This document shows positions 1-13,100 of a DNA stretch of 64,000 nt, piece by piece. The notes under the pieces were generated by a model. That model made no database searches. It was not told where the DNA came from and saw nothing but the letters and a program-made list of their open reading frames with translations. The position numbers and the translations under genes were made by a program. Source of the stretch: Diadema setosum (taxonomy: Eukaryota > Echinodermata > Echinoidea > Diadematoida > Diadematidae); the NCBI GenBank assembly GCA_033980235.1, contig CM067080.1:2592001-2656000 (forward strand), in the 5' to 3' direction. Numbering within the stretch: position 1 is the first letter of the stretch; every line of letters begins with the position of its first letter.

Positions 1-324
1 GTGAAAATAGGTAGGCCACTTGTGACATCATTAAATCATAGGGCAATATTCCACCACAAAACCATGTAGATGGGTGCAGAGAATGAAGGTTAACATTCTC
101 TTTTATTCATTTTCTCTGCCACAGTATATACCTACAAAAGTAAGTACTGTATCTTCTCAGTTTTGACTGGAGGTATTATATGCCAATTTTAGGATTCTCT
201 TTGAAATTCCAGATTAAATACTGATAACACTCTACAGTGTTATCTTGTTTTCTGTTGATGCTTTTTTATTCTTTTTTAATTGCCAATTTTTTCTTTTTTT
301 CAATCATTTCTTTCTCATCTTCAG

Positions 325-368
325 GTCACGAACTGGCTCATCAGTGGTTTGGAAATCTTGTCACGATG
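325..368 (+). CDS. NPEPPS: NPEPPS exon with zinc-binding motif
   Basis: This 44-nt exon encodes the sequence ending HELAHQWFGNLVTM. Its first two bases complete a Gly codon split by the upstream intron. It is preceded by a pyrimidine-rich tract ending in CAG and followed by GTAATG. HELAH supplies two zinc-binding His residues and the catalytic Glu. The exon is very small and would be missed by ORF-length methods; frame and phase agree with the next exon. Confidence 0.9.
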
Positions 369-3300
369 GTAATGAAATACAGTTTAATATTCTCACCCTC
401 ATAAACCTGCCTTCATAAGCACTGATAGTGTTAATGCTGTTAATGCTCACAAAACATTTGAAACATACCATTTCGTACATCGTTTTCCTGAATCTTCACA
501 TGAAGTAAAAATAGAATACCCTGCTTTGATACACACTAAAAAGGGGAGATTATAAAAGTGGATTACCAGTATAACGTATGTGCCTTCTGCAGTATCTCAG
601 CTTTTCCTGGATAGGTCTTCAGACTATGACTGAAGATAGATAACCGGAGTGAAATGCTTAACCCTAAAAAGACTGGGGGGGGGGCCTAAAGCCCCCCCCC
701 CCCTCGACATTTCGCGCGATTACTGTGCAACACGCAATGCTCTCGCCACGATGCTCTATGACTTTTTTCTTTCGAGTTTCCTGCACATTTTCACACCAAA
801 TTTGTGACGCCCGGGGGTACGGTTCTGAAGTTACATAACTTTTTGTACATGCACCTGAGGCCGAAAATGGCTCAAAAATGTGATTTTGTGTGCAAAGTCA
901 ATGCAAATTGAGTTATTTCACATGGTTCATATAAATATGCTTATTTTTTACTCTCAATGGCTAAAATTAATTTGTTTTAGGAGTATTATGCTTCAACAAG
1001 TGTTTGCCACAAATTTTGTTAAGAAAACAACAAAAACAAAAGGTCGAAAAAACAAAGAAATACATAAGAAATTCATAAAACAATAAAATAAATAAGAAAT
1101 CAATTTTGATACCGAATTTTTTTTCAAGTACATTTGCTAAGAATGCTACAAAGAATAATTAGACCAAAAATGAGCACTTTTGGAGCTTTATTTACTGATT
1201 TAGATCAAAGAGTCTGATTTCTCGCATAAATTAGCATTATTAATCAAAATAAAATAAAAGAAGACTATTTTGTAAAATTTAGATATACGATCTTGTAGAC
1301 TACATCGCACACTACCATTGTGCAAATTTCCGCGGCGATCGCGCGATCCACGGCCGAGATCTTAAGGGGGGCCCTTTAGGCCCCCCCCCCCCCCCAGTCT
1401 TTCAAGCTACCAAAAAAGCCCAGTCTTTTTAGGGTTAACCTGCCATGTCTTTTTGCTTCGTCAGACTATGTTTCATGCATATTGCTTCAGCAAAGTCTGC
1501 TGTCATAGCAGTGCTGAGAGTGTCATTTTGTTTTCAATGTTGTTTTGCAGAAAAAAAAATGACAGTCCATACTAGAGCTTATAAAATGGCGGCAGCAAGC
1601 TTTGTAAAAGTGGATGTGTTGTGAAGGGAGAGCTGTTCACACTAGTAACATTACAATTGGCACACTGTGAATGGACCTTTGTGAATATCACTGGTTTGTT
1701 CCAAGATTATCGAATGCTGTACATGAACCTATTGCAGTTTTGTGAATACACAAAGCAGCAGTGGACTACTGATAAATGTTAAAAGCCCAAACCCACAACC
1801 GAATGGCAACAGAGATGAATCAGAAGTGTACCTACACGTACACAGGTTTTGAATCGCTGTATGCAATTCATTGTTAGTGTATTTTCTGCAAGCATCACGC
1901 ATGACAAGCACTGCTGAAAAGTTGAAGGGTGATTACTGTAGGTCTGCCAGAAATCTTTGCGGGGAAAATCATCACAGAGCCCTCGCTCATTATACATAAC
2001 AGCACTCACCAGTCAAATGCCAGGAGATTTGTGAGAAGGGCGTTCTGAATAATAAATACAGTGTGTTTGGGTTAACTTTGCACAAGCCCTTAACCTGTTG
2101 AGGACGAGTATAGAGTACAGTATACTCGGGGAGGTGTTCATGGGAAATGTGTGTTATTGCAAAATCAACCCTTCCTCAGTGGGTTAATGTCAAATTTGTA
2201 TGACTCGCAGAAAGTGAGAAGTTGTCTTTTACCTCTGATAGGAATGGTGGACCCACCTGTGGCTGAATGAGGGGTTTGCATCATGGATCGAGTACCTCTG
2301 CGTAGACCACTGCTTCCCAGAGTATGATATCTGGACTCAGTTCATTGCAAATGACTTCACCAGAGCACTTGAGCTGGATGCCTTAAAAAACAGCCACCCA
2401 ATTGAGGTATGTGTTTAGAAATGCTAAACTGCTCTGATGAAATTACTGTTTACAAAATGCACTTTTTGTTTAATCATTACCAAAGATGTCATCCGTATGC
2501 CAGTATGTGGTTACCTATGGAAACCAGCATTGTTGATTAGTGTTCACCCCTTGATTAGAAAGTGAATTCAATTCAATTCAAATCACTTCGATATATTATG
2601 TGCTGTATCTCTTAGATTGTACACTATTTATTATGTGCTGTATCTCTTAGATTGTACACTGTTGCTATTATATTGGAAAATCATTTTGCGTATTTTATCT
2701 GCAATTTGCGGTTCAGAAAGCATAATGTTTTGTTCATTTTCTTCAAGAAAAACATAATCATCCATCAGTATTTATTTCTGAGATACAACTGGCAATTTTA
2801 GGATGGCTTGTAATTACAGCACGTATTAGTATTCAGTTTTGAACATTTTTATGCCTCCGCCACGACGTGTCGCCGGAGGCATTATGTTTTCGGGTTGTCC
2901 GTCCGTCCGTCCTTCTGTCCGTCTTTCTGTCCGTAATCAGTTTTGTGGACAGCGTAACTGAAAAACCGTTTCAGGTATCCTAATGAAACTTGGCATGTAT
3001 ATGTATGAGTGGACAAAGTTGTGCCTATCAACTTTTGAGTGCCCATGCTCAAGATCAAAGGTCTAAAGGTCAAGGTCAAATGCTCAAAATTTCACTATTT
3101 CCCCATTTCTATGCAATGTCTGAAGGTGTTTTATTGAAACTTAGTGTATACATGTACTACCACATAAAGATTCCTCAGAGAGAGTTTTGGGTCATTAGGT
3201 CAAAGTTCAAAGGTCAAAGGTCACATGATGTTAAAATTTCAGTTTTTTTCTCCACATCTTTCCAGTGGTTCAAGCTATCTTCATGGAACTTAGTACATAT

Positions 3301-6300
3301 GCATATACTGATTGGCAGTGGTTATCTAGGGAATTTGGTGTTCAGGGTCAAAAGGTCAACGGTCAAGGACAACTCCTCAAAATTTTACACTTTCCCTCAT
3401 ATTTATGCAATGCCAGCAGGATTTTTCTCTAGGTATCATCATGAAACTTTAGTACATAGAAAGTTTTGATACATGTTCTAACTGACAGTGATTCTATTGA
3501 GAATTTAAGGGTCATAGGGTCAAAGGCCAGGCTAAAAGCAAATAATTTACTATTTAATACTGAAATTACACTTTTTCTCCATACCTTGAAAATTACTTGA
3601 TGCATAAACTTATAAAAGGATCAAAAGTCAAGTAAAAATCATCAAATCCCCAAATACACATACCTGCACTCTAAGAATTAGCAAACCTAGTTCAAGGAAA
3701 GTGAACATTCAACACATTTGTGACAAACCTGTCTTTTCACTATTTTGCCAGAGATGTGAAAATGTCATCCCACATTGTCAAGACATTGTACTATAGACCT
3801 ATTAGGAGAACCATGCAGTATGGCGGAGGCATCCAGTCGCCATAGCAACATTTCTAGTGTTAGTTTATATTTGGCAACTAATGCATTTAAGGGGAAGATA
3901 GCTTACCAAACTGAGCTAACAAATTCAAATCAGACACGGAAATCAGTTGCTCTTGTTGCTGTTGTTTTTTGTAACCTTATCAATCTAAAATTGTGGTTTT
4001 GTTCAAAAGGTGCCAGTTGGACATCCAGACGAGGTGGATGAGATCTTTGACCTGATTTCGTACTGCAAGGGTGCTTGCGTCATCAGGATGCTTCATGACT
4101 TCATCGGGGATGATGTATGTCTCTCTCTCTCTCCTCTCTCATCATTTTGCCTTCTTCTTTTCTGTTACTCTGTTTTAGGCCATTACTCTGCCTACGCTAG
4201 AGAGGAGAGAAAACTTCTCATAATTGACGGCGGTGTGAAAAAAAAAAAGTCCCCTGGTGTTCCTGTGATAACATTACTGAATGCAGAATGTAACTAGAAA
4301 AGCACTCTGAGAGCGCAGACCTCCACCAAGCATGCAGCTCATTTCCACCACTGACCTTGTTCTTCCATAGAGATATGAGTGATTTCCACCCATACTTGTA
4401 CGTAGCATTGTGTGCTGAAAGTCGCCTGATTTCCCAATATAGAAGCCTTCGTTATGTCATAAACCCTCAGCTGCACTGTGCGCCTCGCCCTAGCAGAAAC
4501 TAGAGCACGCACTTTAGTGTGCGCATGCAAACCTCAAATACGCGTAGCCTGAACTCCCAAGTTCATTGACCCTACCTGCCAAAATATCAAAAATCCTTCA
4601 TAAATTCCCCAAAAGTTCTCGGACACTACCAAAAGTTAATAGTTCGTTATTTGTGTCATTCTCAACCTTTCCTGCAAGTTTTATCCCATTCCGTTAACTA
4701 CTTTTTGAGTTATTTTGCACACGGACAAACTAACTAACTAACAAACTAACTAACTAACCAACTTACGAACGAATGAACAAACAAACCAATGGTAACGAAA
4801 ACATAGCCTCCTCCCTTGGCGGAGGTAATGATAACAATGAATCTTGAAGTTCATATAAAATGTCTTGTGGATGTCATTAACCCCTAATAGATGTACAGTG
4901 GGAAATATTCACTTTGTAATCAATGTACAGTGGGAAATATTCACTTTGTAATCGATACAATAATCTGTCAGTGTATATGTGAATTTTATCTATTCTTCAA
5001 ACCATTTAAGCTCAACTAATGACATGATAACTGTTGTGCAAAAAGTATGTTCACACTAGTAAAGTAGACAAAGTTAATAAAGATGTCACTTGTCCATCTT
5101 TTATGGTGATAATACCTCCTGATGTTTCACAATTCATAAGTCAGTAATGACTATTCAAAGAACATTGTCATTAATTTCAGAGTAAGAGTTTTGTTAACTT
5201 GAGTAATGTCTGTAAGTTTATACTCACAGAGGTGTGATTATTTATTTCTATGAATTGTATGGTGTAATCACTCTGCCAAACTTTGGTCTGTGGATCTGAC
5301 CAACTGTAGCCAACATTCATCACCTTGACTTCATACATTCAGGCCTTCCGAAAAGGCATGAACATCTACCTGACGAGGCACAAGTATGAGAACACGTTCA
5401 CGGAGGACCTGTGGCGGGCCCTGGGCGAGGCCAGCGGTCGGCCCATCGAGGACATCATGGGCACCTGGACCAAGCAGATGGGCTTCCCCGTCCTGAGAGT
5501 GACCAGAGAGAAGAAAGGAGACAAGCAGGTGCTGACCATCCATCAGGAAAAGTTCTCGGCGGATGGACAGAAGGAAGGTTAGACGTTAACCCTGCCAGGC
5601 CAGCAGTCAGCATTTCATCGCTTTTATACTGTAAAAGCTGTGATCTTTGCGTACAGATTTTTTTTTGAAAATGAGGAGTTACAATATTTTTGCAAAATAT
5701 TGTTCCCACGAATTGACACCAAGACTATTGTAAGTGTACTGTTACCCCAACACATGGCGACATCTTTGCGTGTTGCATGCACAATTCATGGAAATTAAAC
5801 CCTTGAAAAAATAACTGCTTATACAGTAGTCTTTGCGTAGATCATGTTGGGGTTTAACCCTATTCTAACTGGGCTATTTGAGACCAAGTTTTTACTGGGG
5901 GGGGGGGGGGGGGGGGTCAATTTGACCCCCCCTTCAGATCTCGGCCGCCGATCGCGCGATCGCCGCAAAATTTTGCCTGAACATAGAGCCGGATGTCAAC
6001 TACAAGATTACATGGTCATACAATAGAAAAATTTTGATTTCATATTTTTTAATAAATTAATTATGCAAATTAACGCATGAAATCATATTTTCACCTATAA
6101 CTCCATCAAAAAGACTGAAGGATTATTAAATTTTTGTGTCAGAGTTCCTCAAGACACATCAAACAATTTTCGAGTAAAAAAATAGCGCAGTCAAAATCAT
6201 TTTCTTTTGTTTTTTATTGTTTTGTTAATTTCTTATGTATTTTATTGTTTTTTCGATCTTTTGTTTTCTATTGTTTTTTTGCCAAAATTTGTTGGAGGCA

Positions 6301-9300
6301 CTTTTTCAAGCTTATCTACATTAGAATTGATTTATTTCAATGGTTAAAAGCTGAAATAATCTAATTTATATCAATTAAACAAAAAAACACAGTTTGCATT
6401 GGATTTGCACACGAAATCATGAATTTGAGCGTTTTTTGGGTTGACATGCATATGCAAAACATTGCATAACTTCGGAACGGTGTACCCGAACGTCGCAAAT
6501 TTGGTCTCAAAATATGCGGGAGACTCGAATGAAAAAAGTAATGAAACGACGCGGCAAAATCTTTGCGCGTTGCGGAATCATGGCGCGAAACGTCGAGGGG
6601 AGGGTCAATTTGACCCCCCCCCAGTTAGAATAGGGTTAATGCTCAAAATTTCCTCTTCATCATGGAAGAATGGAGCGAGTGGGATCATCTCTTGAATGTG
6701 GCAAAGATAAAACTGTTTGTGTAGAGTGATTCAGGAAATTATCAAGCAATAGGAACTTCCTCGATACAGGATATCACTATTACCGTGGTACATTTACATT
6801 GTAGCTGTGTAATGACTATAATGGCTGGGGGCCAATATTGTAGTGATAATGAACTTCTAGCCCTCAGTCTCCCATTACAGGGTATCCCCCACCCCACTCT
6901 AACCATTAACCCTAACCCTAGTTTAACTGGGCTATTTGAGACCAAGTTTTTACGGGGGTGGGGGGGGGGGGGCGTTCAATTTTACCCCCCCTTCAGAAAA
7001 ATATTGGCTGTCTATTTTTAATAAATTAATTATGCAAATTTATGCATGAAATCATATTTTCACCTATAACTCCAATAAAAAGACTGAAGGATTGCTAAAT
7101 TTTTGTGTCAGAGTTCCTCACGACACATCGAACAACTTTGTTGTAAAAAAATAGCACAATCAAAATCAATTTCTTTTGTTTTTTATTGTTTTGTTAATTT
7201 CTTGTGTATTTTATTGTTTTTTCCACCTTTTGTCTTCTATTGGTTTTTTTTTGCCAAAATTTGTTGCAGGCACTTTTTCAAGCTTATCTTCATTAGAATT
7301 GATAAATTTCAATGGTTAAAAGTTCAAATAATCTAATTTATATCAATTAAACCAAAAAACACAATTTGCATTGGATTTGCACACGATATCATGAATTTGA
7401 GCTGTTTTCGGGTTGACATGCATATGCAAAACATTGCGTAACTTCAGAACGGTGTACCTGGGCATCGCAAATTTGGTCTCAAAATATGCGTGAGACTTCA
7501 GTGAAAAAAGTCATGAAACGACACAGTGAAAAAAGTCATGAAACGACGCGGCAAAATCCTTGCGCATTGCGGAATTGTGGTGCGAAATGTCGAGGAGGGG
7601 TCAATTTGACTATCATAGGAGCTGTGGGACAGTCATAGTTCAAGTGTAAGATTCCTCGCGTGAACCAGAATTCATTGCATATGATGTAAGCGTATCAGGG
7701 CAATTACCACCCAGCTAAATACTAGTGAGTAATAAGGTAAGAGTAAAGATTAGAGTTAGGATTAGGTTTAGGGTTAGAGTTTGGGTCATGGGAAAGGTGT
7801 GGAGTAATTGTCCAGGGGGTAATTTTCCTAGAACCGATGTAAAGTAAGTACATGTAGATTTCATGGGGTGGAGTCAAATAATGATGTTATTATTTAAAAA
7901 CACTAAAAGCAAAATACTTCTTCCCTTGGGGGTCGGCCGTCAGATGGTAAAACGGTCTATCTCGAAAATTGCTGTTCTGAGAAAATGACTTTAAAGTTTA
8001 GAGGTTTGAGCTTTTTTAGGAGATGGGTGTAATGCATTTTTAGCAATGGGACAAGAAGAAGCATATTAAACACTGATAAGTGAAGAATTTTGTGCTTATT
8101 TGGGGTTTTAATTATAAAATAAATGAGATTTTTGTGCAGATAGACTGTTTAACCACAGCACATGTATACACTCCCGCTACACATCATAAGATGGTAAAAT
8201 GGTCTATCTTGTAGATAGACCACAAACACTATGTAAACTGGTCTAACTCGAAGATAGACCATTTTACCATCTGACAGCGATGATTTAAAAAATCTCAGTT
8301 AAAAAGGTTATATGGTTTATAATGTAAAAGATAGCTCGTTTTACCTCCAAACAATATTACCGACATGGGCTAACTCAAAGATAGACTGTTTTACCATCAA
8401 ATCTGAAGGAAAAGTACAAAAAAGTACCAAGATAGCGGAAATTATCTCTAAGACAAGACATGATGGGATTTTCTCGATAGCACCATTGGAAAGAGCACCC
8501 TCACATGTCCCGGAAAGTGAATTTACCTCAAAAAGTCAAATTTTCGAGTTAGACCGTTTTACCATCTGACGGCCGTGGTGATAATGCTTACATTATAACC
8601 CAGAGTACTAGCATTTCCACATTTGGACTTCAGTGTCACAACAACAGAAAAACCTACAGCTGTATGTGCACCACATTAGGCAGCGCTGCACACTGGCACT
8701 GGTCCGACGGTCCCTGACCAGTAAAAATTACTTTCGGACCAGTAACATTTTCAGGAATGGACCAATAAAAATGGAAAAACTGGATACCTACTGCTCTGAC
8801 AGACAGGTCGGACCAGTAGGAAAAATGGGCTAGTGTGCAGCTCTGCATTATCCAATTGCAAAAGACAGATTTCTGAAGAGCCTACAACAAGTACATGCTG
8901 TTCAATGTGTTCATATGTTTTTGACTCGAAAAGAGTTTCTCCTGAGGGCTAGTCATATGAATTCCGTTACCCAGTGCAACAGTGTACGTTCAAATTATCA
9001 TAAAAGACATGGCATGTCTGACAGCACCATTATTTGCAGATTCAACCTCCCATCGTGGCTGTCTACATAAAGTATGCTAGTAGAAGCTTTTGTGTTGCAG
9101 TGATGCAGGCAGTGTTGATTACTGTATACGCTATGTATTTCGCGGGGGTTTTATTTTCGCGAATTTCGCGAGTCGGGAGCTATTCGCAAAATTAACAACA
9201 CACGAAAATATTACCTTCCAAAATGAATCCCTTGCCTTGATGATACAAACATTTCAGTACTAGTATACCATGTTGCGGCTTTCCGAACAGACCATACTGG

Positions 9301-10033
9301 CTAAGCTTGTTTACGTACATATAGCACGTCCACGTCTACTTACGAATACTGTAGAGAGCCAATCCATTATCACAAGGGGACCACTCATCACAAATGTTAT
9401 CATTCTTATTTGCTAGTAAGTTGAAAATTCACACTTTCTTTGCCACTTCATATTTTCTCTGGTCCCCCAATCGCAAATTTAACCACTCGCGAAAATGTGT
9501 GACAGCGGCAATTCGCGAAAATTTATGTACGCGAAAATTATAGCGTATATAGTATTTCTATTGATTGTATAGCCTAGGATGACAAAAGTACAAATGGGCG
9601 CCATTCCCCACTTTGTAACAGGGGCCCCCCAATGGCCCAGAACCTCCAAATCTGATAATCGTTCAAACATCTTACCTTCAAAACCAGAAATACTCATTGA
9701 TACCAGAAAATACAATGCTCATTTACAAGTGTACTTTTAAGTGTGTTTATGGCAGATCCCGGGGTATTTCCATGCTTAGATCTTCCTTTTGAAAGTGCAT
9801 TGCCAAATTTTCTACTGACTTAACAGGTATTATTGGAAGTGTAATACATGTAGAATATAATAACAGACATCATGCCCACCTGAAAGTCCCCCAAAGCTCC
9901 TCAAGTTTGATCTTCTTGGGTAATCTTCTGCAAGAATGCTTGAAAAGTGAAATTATAATACTCTGGTTAGCATGAGCCACACATGTCTCTTGTTACTGTT
10001 TTCATCAAAGTCGTCAGCACTATAATTAGCATT

Positions 10034-10104
<71 letters not shown>

Positions 10105-13100
10105 ATCACCATAACAGTTGTCATCAATAGTATTGGCATCAACAATATAATTGTTGTTCAACATTCTTTTATCATCATAATTGATAATCCTACAAGCATT
10201 TGTGTTCATGACAATCTCAGATTATTTCGACATTGTTTCAGGCAACCTGAGCATATGAAGGACAAATTTTTGGAGACTATACATGCTGTCAAAACAGTTG
10301 TTATCTTGTATTAAGGTTGACTTGAGTATATCATTACCCGAGTGTTCAATTTCATATTCGTGCAGATGGCGACTTCAAGTGGATGGTTCCTATCAGCATT
10401 GCCACGGCAAGCAAGCCCACAAAGGTCATAGAGAAATTGGTCCTGGACCAACCCTCAGTGTCTGTCACTGTGTCAGCCGCTGACAGCGAAGGTATAAAGG
10501 TGAGTGACCTTTTGACCTTAACAGTTGTTTTGATATGTAAGTTTAAGATGTGTTAACCCTTTAGCAAGTGAAGATCCTGTACATAATGGCCTATGGTTCC
10601 TCCGGAGGTACAATGTTACTCTCATTTTGACAACTTTCTAAATTGTGTAAAATAGCTCACTGCATGTTTATTTATTTATTTTTTTTTGTGGTTATATGTG
10701 ACCGTGTACCACAAAACAAACAAACGTCGCACCCCTTGATTTTAAGTGAGGACTAAAAAAAGGTGAAATGGTTCAACCAAGTCAATCTTGTGTTTTTCTT
10801 ATTTTCTGATAGAGCTATCCTTCTTCTGCATTATTCTTCAGTTTGGTATCTTAACATGAATGGGAAAGTGTGTTTTTAGCAGTTTTTCTACAACCTTTTT
10901 AGGGGGAAGAGTATAGAATGATCAGGTATGACTTAGAGGCCGGTTTTTCATGTCTTGAAATCCTTTGCACACTCTTCACTTTCAAGTCTAATAACTTTTG
11001 AAAGGATGACGCTACTGCTTTGAAAGTTAACATTAATCATGGGCAGAATGTGGGTATAGGACATGCTCAATTTCAGCTTAATCTAATAATCCCTTCATTG
11101 TTGTTTCTTCGGTGGTTTACATCCCGTGTTTTGTCCCTTTCATGGCACAGCTAGCACGGATTGGTAAAGATTAAGCGCTTGAATAGATCGTGTACTTCAG
11201 AGCCTCTTTTCTCAGTTCACACTTTTCCAGTGTGTGCTTTCTTTCCGGTATTTAGGTTGGTTAGGGGAGTCCATTTGAATTGAGTTATACATCATTTCAA
11301 AGCTTAGAGTCTGTTTTTTCAGAATCTGCCCTTAACAGAAAATCCATGTCTGGTGACTTTTTGTTGGTTTTGTGGTGCAGGGTCACATATTATACAGTTA
11401 TGTTTGTTTGAAAGCTTAGTAAGACTTTACCAAGAGAATGGTGTGTCACAGAAGTAATTCTGACATACTTTTGTTGACCTTTGGACTCTTCCAAATTACA
11501 TAAATATATATTCTATATGATAACAATAAAAATGGTATTGTATAAAACTATAGAAGTGTACATGGGCGGTTTGAGGCTTTGTAGGGAGTGATATCATGGG
11601 TGATTTGGGGTGATTCAGTATACAATTGGGTTTAAAGGGTGTGTACAGTTCTAGTCGAGGTGAGGATTTAGCTTTTAACGTTTTGCGAGATATTCAGAAA
11701 CCACTCTGTGAGATGTCAAAGAGCATGCCGTTCTAAGGGGTATCAAAAGTTTATTCGATGAAAATCGGTTTTGAAATGGCTGAGATATCCAAAAACAAGG
11801 TGAAACAAAGAGATCCTAATAAAGTTGTGGCATGTCGCATTTTATTATTAGCACTTTTTTGATATCTCAGTCATTTGAAAACCAATTTTCATCAAATAAA
11901 CGTTGAATCCTTCTTAAAATTACATGCTCTTTCATATTTCATAAGAGGCTTTTCATTATCTCACTTAGGAATGTTCAAAACATGAATCCCCACCTCAACC
12001 AGTACTGTACAGTCCCTTTAAAGGGCAGTAATTGCCGCTTACTTGTGCTTTCACCAATCAAATGTTGTCACCATTGCTTATCTTTTCTTCACAGATCAAT
12101 CCAGGAACAGTTGGATTCTACCGGGTCCAGTACTCCAGTGAGATGTTAGAGGCCCTCCTGCCTGGGATCAGGGACCAGGTCCTGCCAGCCAGGGACAGAC
12201 TAGGTCTAGAGTCGGACATGTTTGCATTGGTGAGCAGGATAATGCCTGGTACAGTGGAAACTCACTATAACGAGATCCTTGGGACCAAGACAGTTTGTTC
12301 TATATATCAGATATTTTGTTATATCAGTAGTCAATAAACAATACAAAACAAAGGTAAATAAATTCATTGGGAAAGGAGAAATTTGTTTAGCTACATTGTA
12401 TATCAGGTATTTTGTTATATCAGATCTCTTTATATCGAGTTCCATTGTACGGTGTAGAAACATGCTCAAACATAGATACAAAGCAAACAAGCAAGCGAAT
12501 CAAGAAGATGACAGTAACACTAGCAAAAGCACCAATGTAGCAGCACGAAAGTAAAGTTTATTTTTGTCCCCGCCGAACGAGTTCGAGCAGGGGACTATGA
12601 AACGGGCTCCGTACGTGTGTGTGTCCGTGTGTCCGTCCGTCCGTCCGTCCGTCCGTGTGTCCGTCCGTGTGTCCGTGTGTGCGTCCGTGTGTGATCAAAA
12701 TCTTCAATATGCTACTTCTCTGTCATTTATGAGCCAATTTTGATTCTGTTTGCTTTATATGATAGCACTACATGGGAGCTTTGAAACTTCTTCACAGAAT
12801 TTCAGTCGTGACCTTTGACCTTGACCTTTGACCTATATTGTACATTTTGCTACAAAATGCTACTCCTTCGCCATTTCTAACCCGATTTCGATTCCGTTTG
12901 CTTTATGTGATGGCACTAGGTGAGGGCTTCAAAACTTCTACACAGAATTTTGACCTTTGACTTCTTTGACCTTTGACCTTGATTTTTGACCTGTATTGTA
13001 CATTTTGCTACAAAATGCTACTCCTTCGCCATTTCTAACCCGATTTCGATTCCGTTTGCTTTATGTGATGGCACTAGGTGAGGGCTTCAAAACTTCTACA

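Noticed and set aside
2990..3469. 159-codon frame as a gene
   Set aside because: It lies wholly within a dispersed repeat and follows the ggtcaaaggtca pattern. The other family copy does not keep the frame.
6134..7336. Two similar Phe/Tyr/Leu-rich frames as paralogous membrane peptides
   Set aside because: Both come from the T-rich interior of piggyBac-like elements. The similarity is that of the elements, not of a gene.
7750..7790. Telomere-like TTAGGG sequence
   Set aside because: Only a few degenerate gggtta words, with no regular array.
9967..10209. Poly-asparagine protein
   Set aside because: Product of the (TTG)n microsatellite.
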